From Liolophura sinensis (lineage: Eukaryota; Mollusca; Polyplacophora; Chitonida; Chitonidae), in contig NC_088302.1 in NCBI RefSeq assembly GCF_032854445.1, positions 15,807,338-15,867,337 on the forward strand: a stretch of 60,000 nt of DNA, in the 5' to 3' direction. Numbering within the stretch: the stretch's first letter is position 1; each line of letters opens with the position of its first letter. Made by a program: the position numbers and the translations under genes. Of this stretch, positions 58,250-60,000 are shown piece by piece. The notes under the pieces were generated by a model. It did no database searches and was not told the DNA's origin. It saw nothing but the letters and a program-made list of their open reading frames with translations.

Positions 58250-60000
58250 TCTTACTGAACAACTCGAAGAACTCACTAGTTATGGGCTAAGCGAACCATG
58301 AGGTGATTATGTGACGTCGGATTAATGACGGTGGTAAATGCATGGGCGGTGGTACATAACGGTGGTAAATTAGTGCGTGGTGTTAGAGCGCAAGGTGTGA
58401 TACAGTTCTCATCATCTCGTACATTGCAGCACTGCAGCATTAAGGATGCTGCCCGCTGGGTGTTACCAAATCTGTGGCACACTGGGCGTGTTGAGCTGAA
58501 AATCGATAAATCGGCCAACACATTGAGCAAGTTACGATTTACATTTACTTGTTATGTGCACGATCTATCCTCTCGTCGGCTCATATGGCGATATGAATGC
58601 ATCGCTTGAGTATCGTATTAAACACCAACGTGTACATCTGTGATAATTAAAATGTCTGCCGTCAGGCATTATGTTCTCATTAGCACGGCTAATATTACAC
58701 ATATTGTCACTGAAAACACCGATGATGTAAAGGGGTTGAATGTGTCCGGAAGATGAAAAGTCCTTTGCTTAGCCCTAACACATTTTACATTCGCGTTACA
58801 GCGAGACTCTAACAAATTTCAGGACTATACATTTTTATACATCCAAATTCTGACACCGTTTCTTAAACTCTTTCAGTCCAATTCTCCTATCATTTTGCAA
58901 AATAACACATGGGCTTCGCTTGTCCCGATTATTGCATATTTTTATGATAATGATTTGGATATTTCGAACACCGCATACCCTTCATCTAAATCGTGAAATT
59001 CCGAATGCGTATATACAGCCTGATGAAACCCCGGGACGACCTCTACAAGGAAAACATTTATTTGTACTTATTCTTAAACATGGAGTCCAGCCTGCATCTA
59101 GGGAGGTATTTACCTGGATATTGTCTAAAAGTTAATACTTTTAGAAGAATAGCTGATAGGACAATATGCTATATAGGCCAGTACTTTTCAAAAATGTAAA
59201 ACTCGAAATATTTGACGTTCCTCGGTTTATCGATCAGATATAAACAGTGCTGTAGATAGTTCCTTGATCTTAGCATAATCGTGAACTGGACATAAAAGCA
59301 AAATTTATGTGTTCTTCAAATGAAAGGCAATGCATAACATAAATAAAGAATTCTTTTCTTCCAAACAAAAGGTCACAAAAGCAGTTATGTTTTTAGGACG
59401 GGATTTTCTGATCATATTTTCCAAGAGCTTTTTACGTTATTCTTAGCTACTGAAAATCTATTCAATCCTATTAGAACAGTTCTAATGTAATTCTCTGTGA
59501 GGAGCACACAGAGAAGGCGGGTTCCCCTTATATAAATCGAAATCTCTTGCAGACAGACTGGTTTCAAACTATCATTGTAGACAGCATTCAGCAATCCATA
59601 CCAAATGCATATGTGATAATATTCATAATGCATTGTATTTATAAAAATACTAAATGTTGCCAATGAGGACGTGGGTTTGTGAATTATCCTGACTTGAACA
59701 GCCATATATCCAAGGCTTCTGCGTGTACATACCTCGCCTTGTAGCATTTGTTAGATCCTGTGTGTTGCGTGACGATTTCAATCAACGTCACAAGTTATTA
59801 CTGCAAACACTTGTGTGTCTGGGTTATTCCATCAAACGCCTTTACTACAAGTTTCTTAAGTTTTGCAATGAGTAAATTATCTTGTAAAGATGGACAGAGA
59901 GTCAAGAATCTCTGGCGCTCTGCTTCATGATTGTGTCTAATTCCGCGTATATATGTATATTCATCGTGTTGAATTAGATCGCCACGTTGGATACGTGAAC
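58250..60000. other. Intergenic, no gene recognised
   Basis: A 94-codon plus-strand ORF (58325-58609) has no recognisable domain or splice support. The rest is AT-rich with no feature I can name. Confidence 0.45.

Overview
This is eukaryotic, AT-rich, intron-dense nuclear DNA. Small exons (about 50 to 320 bp) with GT/AG borders sit in repeat-filled introns. Two families of tRNA-headed SINEs, with tails of the kind common in mollusc genomes, and animal-type proteins point to a lophotrochozoan, most likely a mollusc. There are no operons, bacterial signals or CRISPR arrays.

Left half (about 0.9-29.7 kb, minus strand): a YTHDC2 orthologue (R3H + DEAH-type RNA helicase with inserted ankyrin repeats + HA2/OB + YTH domain). 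I could place 32 consecutive coding exons, about 1,430 residues, by splice sites, phase and family similarity. The last, very short C-terminal exon is not seen and probably lies left of the window. All helicase motifs are intact. The frame closes exactly through exon 25. After that, three exons (26, 28, 30) each need one base fewer in a G/C homopolymer to stay in frame, which suggests consensus errors or a damaged allele. The YTH domain lacks the second tryptophan of its m6A cage.

Right of it (30.07-41.9 kb, plus strand): a three-exon pygopus gene (Wnt/beta-catenin co-activator) of only 199 residues, with NLS, NPF motif and C4HC3 PHD finger. The two genes are head-to-head, with start codons 350 bp apart, so a shared bidirectional promoter is likely. 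The pygopus leader carries a chain of upstream ORFs joined by TGATG stop-start overlaps.

Mobile and repetitive DNA: an apparently intact Tc1/mariner (DD34E) transposon in YTHDC2 intron 6; about 20 SINE copies or fragments, some with clear target-site duplications and one nested in another; a 324-bp foldback element; and several minisatellites (20-bp/about 80-bp, 36-bp, and 65/66-bp with dimeric higher-order structure).

42-60 kb: no gene I can name. It holds the pygopus 3' flank, minisatellites, SINEs, a CpG-rich patch with three CRE-like sites, and two weak exon candidates.
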